DNA of 64,000 nucleotides from Fennellomyces sp. T-0311. Lineage: Eukaryota > Mucoromycota > Mucoromycetes > Mucorales > Lichtheimiaceae. Location: NCBI GenBank assembly GCA_025266875.1, contig JALLLT010000066.1:62001-126000 (forward strand), in the 5' to 3' direction. The position numbers were made by a program, and so were the translations under genes. Shown piece after piece: positions 60,601 to 64,000 of the stretch (the stretch's first letter is position 1; each line of letters opens with the position of its first letter). The notes under the pieces were generated by a model. The model worked only from the letters and a program-made list of their open reading frames with translations, searched no databases and had not been told where the DNA came from.

Positions 60601-60887
60601 ATTATTATTTATAAACTAGAGCATGTTATCGTGTTGTCACTGATGCATCACCGTTGGATGCCAGTTATTTCACCCGGTGACTACCAAAGTGCATCAAGTC
60701 TGCCGCTTACTGTAAAGGAACAGAATTTCGTACAATTTTGGAACATGTACTAAATATTGTCTATTGTATCACATACTCTTTTGAAGCATACTGAATAAAA
60801 TATGGATATTATTTTCACAAATAAGGGATTTTTTCATGGATAATGTATATATAGCGGGGGATATGTATGTACAGCGCTGACAATGAT
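57626..60887. other. Gene-poor region with decayed coding traces
   Basis: About 3.3 kb, AT-rich. No complete gene. Protein-like fragments occur on the minus strand near 58800-59100 and 59420-59760. Elsewhere I see nothing beyond short chance frames. Confidence 0.5.
58800..59760 (-). pseudogene. Possible decayed Cys-containing gene, family not recognised
   Basis: On the minus strand, 59760-59608 is open (QPKVGNISKPGLRC). Next, 59609-59485 reads MACSNYEVLNKL, then CNYLDCPAETQEMIDET, to a stop. A shifted frame near 59495-59390 reads NYPQNVCLGSTNSDQK. Near 59010-58815 one frame is Ser/Thr-rich (TTTSTTISSPRYSTTS) and ends NEMFCKIGW. Together they resemble a broken extracellular or repeat protein, with Cys pairs and an S/T linker, but stops and frame changes interrupt it. 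Confidence 0.3.
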
Positions 60888-62031
60888 TTAAAGACCTGCA
60901 GCTTTTCTTAGCTCGCGCTCCCATTCCTCCATTCCATCATAGTTCTCATCCTTCTTTTCATCCTTCGACGTATCATCTTTGGATGGCTTTTCGACTTTCT
61001 TTGGGGGACTAGCTTTGGCTTGTGGTTCTGCTGTCTTTTTGCTAGCTTCTTCTAGACGGCAGTATGAGTGATATGCATGCATGAAACAACCTCCTCCTGG
61101 TTACTAACCCTTCTTTTCTTCATCATCTTCATCGCCAGCATAATCAAAGAGGACATCATTCTCTTCCTCCTTTAAATACTGATCAATTTTTCCGGTACAG
61201 CGTATGAAGTATCTTCATTACCTCTTCGTGCTTTGTTGGATCAATATCCGTAGAGCTAAGCACAGCTTGCTTCTCCAAAGTTACTCGATAAAAGTAATTC
61301 CTCCAGAAAATCGGCTCCTGCACGCTAGAAAGTACATCTGTATGAGGAACGACGTTGCCCGCCAACATGCAGAGCGACTTACTGTTGGGGAACAAGCTTA
61401 AATCGCATTCGAGCCAGCTCTTCATCATATTTTAGAGCCGCCTTTGCAGACTGGCTATATGCTTTAAGATCAAATTGAAAGTTTGTATCCTCGGGAGGTG
61501 AAAACAGGAAATTGCGTTGATCCTGGTATATAAAGTCAGTTTCACAGAACATCACTTTCGCATGATAAGCAAACCTTTGCTATCTCAAGTATACGTTGCT
61601 TCATTTCTTTTTCGTATGGACCGTAGCCTTGCCAGGGAGCAACAAGCTCTAACAATACAGTTAGACATGTAGGTCGCTTATAGCCAGCTTTATCTCTTAC
61701 CGGCACCTCGCGTATTCGCTTTTGCGGCGTTATCCTTGACAAAAGTTTCATGCTCGGCCTCAAACGTTCCTGGAAGATTGGCTAAATTCTGTGGTAATTC
61801 GCGCGCTTTGTTCTGAATTGTTTGCGAGAAATCAGTGAATCGTTTAAAGGTCCCGGGAAACCCTTGCTCAGTTTCCTTTTGCAAAGATGAAGACCATGAC
61901 GAGAAGGTCGAAGTAACACTGCCAAAGAACGAGGTCGATTTGGGCACTTCTGATGCAGATTCTATCCCAGTGTATGTTATTAGAAGCTGAACATTGGTCT
62001 TTTGAAGGCTTTGCATACCTTGAGTGGCCAT
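60888..62031 (-). CDS. BSD-domain protein
   Basis: 274 aa in seven exons: 62019-62031, 61701-61961, 61575-61648, 61383-61522, 61222-61324, 61109-61178 and 60888-61051. The BSD domain covers about residues 140-195 and has the signature Phe-Trp pair in EPIFWRNYFYRV. The flanks are a Ser/Thr-rich N-terminus (FFGSVTSTFSSWSSSL) and an acidic then Lys-rich C-terminus ending EEWERELRKAAGL. This layout fits SYAP1/Dos2-like cytosolic BSD proteins, whose fungal role is poorly known. The first exon codes just MATQ plus one base. No in-frame ATG lies upstream, which fixes the start. Exon 5 uses the acceptor TTTCTAG rather than a nearer CAG. Confidence 0.83.
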
Positions 62032-62378
62032 TGCAACTAAAAAAGGTGCCTGAAAGGCCCCGCTTGCTTTGTCGTGAATTAAAATCGGAAGCAGAGTCTC
62101 GGAACAGTCGCAGCTCCTCCCATTCTTTCTATAAAAATCTATGGTGCCCAACTAAAAGATAACGCAAACTCTGTCTGCTCCAGGTTCCAATTGAATCATG
62201 CTAAGCAATCGTAACTACCATCTAATGACAGTTGTCATAGCAACAGCGTGATCCAAGATTGATGGAGAGAGTCGATAATACGTCAACCGACTACAAATAC
62301 ATTATGATGGGATATAACATATAAGCGCACAATAACTATAGTGATATGGGCAGTATAAAGAGTGAGTGAGGGATGCTA

Positions 62379-62906
62379 TTATGATGAGGAGGATGAGGAT
62401 GGCGAAGGACCAAAGGTAACGAATTTGGGGTCGAGAGGAAGGCCAGTAGCAGGATCAATGTTCTAGGGTCCAAAAAGCGAATGAGTCTAAAAACGTAGCA
62501 CAGCATGGAATATATATGAACTTACGTTCTTTTTTAATATACGTTCTTGGCGAATGAGCCGGGCCTGGTCAAACGACACTTTTTGCTTTCTCATGATTTT
62601 GAGAATCTCCTCCTTGTCCTTCAAACCCGCACGCTGATCGTCTTGCGCGAGATTGGCTTCTAAATCGAACTGAGAGCTTGTCAACCCGTCATCAATGTCG
62701 TCTTCGAATGAGCCGAGAGTTGTCGGTAACAAATGGTAGCCCAGCAACCGATTCATTTGATCGGCGGCACGGTTGCCAAGGTCAAACAGCTGCTTTCGAA
62801 GAAGGAAGCATACTAACAATCGCGGTTAGTAGGTGGCTTTTTGGAATGAGCAGGCAGCCAGCGTACCAACTATAATAATAAGGAATACACCGAGAAGAAT
62901 GAGCAT
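62379..62906 (-). CDS. UPF0357 family membrane protein
   Basis: 136 aa in three exons: 62867-62906, 62526-62812 and 62379-62462, with introns of 54 and 63 bp. An N-terminal hydrophobic helix (MLILLGVFLIIIVVCFLL) is probably a signal anchor. A polar domain ends in the family signature: DQARLIRQERILKKNNIDP then TGLPLDPKFVTF. The second half of the signature lies on the last exon. The tail is poly-Ser. Fungal UPF0357 proteins are small and uncharacterised. It is divergent from the sorting nexin gene, with about 185 bp between starts. Confidence 0.87.
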
Positions 62907-63092
62907 GGTGAAAAGAAAAACGTGATTTCAATATTACGCCAAGGCCTCTTTCACTTTTGTGCTGCGGGAGACCAAAATCCGGTGGTCGTCGGTCAATTCA
63001 CAGCAGCATAAGGGAGTTGTGGTTCTCTCACACTACCCCCTTCTTTTTCTTATCATTTTTTTTCGACAGAAAAAAAGTATCATATTTCTTTA

Positions 63093-64000
63093 ATGCTACA
63101 CGACGAAGACGATCCTCTCTCGGGCTCTTTTTTCGACGTTCCAAACACAACTTCTTCATTCTTCGATTCACCTAATGTCACCCGCTCACCACTAACTACG
63201 TCATTCTATGCGTCTCAGTACGAAGAAGATCCATGGAGCAGCGTCGGTCGTTTTGACCAAATGAGTAACACTACACCTGCTCTGTCCAGCAGTCCAGAGC
63301 AAAGCACTTCCCAGTTTACTCACGACCATTCAAACCGATTCGAGCGACCGGAAATTACTGACAGCAGTAGAACCGATCGACCTACTATCACTGTTGCGAG
63401 TGTTCTCAGTGAGTTTTTTTTCTCTGGCTTCTTTTAGCCCGTGGAAAAAAGCAAGTCCAGAGCAGCTGATAAAGAAGGGGTCATGACTTTAGATGGTGTA
63501 AGGTTGCCGGAAATATATGATACCGTGTACTCTCAGATCCAACGTTACGGCCGTGTCCCGTTACCGTCAATGCATAGGACATTGGAATCTAGCGGCGTGA
63601 CAGCTACTGATATCGAAAAGGTACGTAACGCACGGGCCAAGAAATATTTTTTTTCGCTGACGGTGAATGATGTAGATCATGCGGATTGCCGTTCCTAACA
63701 TGACCGCCGATATTGGGAAGCCAGAGTTTAGTGTCATATTAGCCTTAGTGGCGTGTGCACAAAACAGAATGGGTAATTCATCCAAAGCACGTAATGCCAT
63801 ATTTAACTCGGTTTCGTTACAGAACTATCCCTGAATAATCTTTACATTCATCGCCAAGGTAACACTATCCCTTGTATCCATAGCGATGGTATGCATATTT
63901 TAACAAACCTTGTGACAGCTCTACCTGAACCCACGTTCAACTACACAGCCAATGCTAATCATAGAGTACAGTCGCCGAAACTCGACCCACTCAACACAAC
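63093..64000 (+). CDS. MVP1: Sorting nexin, Mvp1/SNX8-like, cut by the right edge
   Basis: 5' part only. Exons: 63093-63408, about 63468-63620, 63676-63772, 63823-63858 and 63919 onward. The acidic, Ser/Thr-rich N-terminus includes DEDDPLSGSFFD and EEDPWSSVGRFD. The next exons encode an EH-like helical region of Mvp1/SNX8 type (LPEIYDTVYSQIQ, SMHRTLESSGVT, PEFSVILALVACAQN). The PX and BAR domains must lie beyond the window. Mvp1 forms a retromer-independent coat for endosome recycling. The acceptor of the second exon is unclear: AGAG at 63466-63467 keeps frame, while the nearer TTTTAG at 63434-63439 does not. Confidence 0.8.

Noticed and set aside
62032..62151. N-terminal extension of the BSD protein
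   Set aside because: The frame is open upstream but contains no ATG before 62031.

Overview
This window is nuclear DNA from a filamentous fungus, most likely an early-diverging one (Mucoromycota, probably Mucorales). The genes carry many 44-97 bp spliceosomal introns with GTRNGT donors. Predicted proteins match fungal or opisthokont families (neurofibromin-type RasGAP, Ase1, Utp14, Elp5, Csl4, a Gts1-like ArfGAP, UPF0357). There are no operons, Shine-Dalgarno sites or CRISPR arrays. A carotenoid cleavage oxygenase fits the carotenoid/trisporate chemistry of Mucorales, but the species assignment is an inference. Exon models were built by hand from splice consensus, reading frame and family knowledge. 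In nearly every model the exon lengths sum to a multiple of three.

Region 1 (1-7.3 kb): an edge fragment with a repeated motif, a TLDc/mEAK-7-like gene (+), a convergent sugar transporter (-), a gene-poor stretch holding a possible decayed gene, and a small heat-shock protein (+). Region 2 (7.4-22.6 kb, all minus): a large neurofibromin-type RasGAP of about 2,702 aa in 12 exons, UTP14 of the small-subunit processome, and an ABHD13/Bem46-type hydrolase. Region 3 (22.6-39.7 kb): a small N-terminally lipidated protein, a head-to-head pair (SLC35-type transporter and ELP5), a carotenoid oxygenase, an MBOAT/wax-synthase-like acyltransferase, an ATP23-like protease tail-to-tail with a peroxisomal alpha-methylacyl-CoA racemase, a Gts1-like ArfGAP, and a PRL phosphatase without a CaaX box.

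Region 4 (40.3-49.3 kb) is the most dynamic. Three paralogous short-chain dehydrogenases share identical intron positions. Between the second and third lies a foldback element of about 1.7 kb. Region 5 (50.7-57.6 kb): the spindle midzone crosslinker Ase1, a tail-anchored cytochrome b5, the exosome cap subunit Csl4, a type II membrane protein, and a many-exon beta-trefoil protein. Region 6 (57.6-64 kb): a gene-poor stretch with decayed coding traces, a BSD-domain protein, a UPF0357 protein, and the 5' part of an Mvp1/SNX8-type sorting nexin cut by the right edge.

The genes are mostly unlinked housekeeping functions and do not form one pathway. The most unusual signals are the foldback element beside duplicated SDR genes, a palindromic Leu-stop shared by two convergent genes and ending a peroxisomal SKL signal, two GC-AG introns, an apparent 2-nt micro-exon in the RasGAP gene, many AAG 3' splice sites, and a 24-bp divergent promoter.
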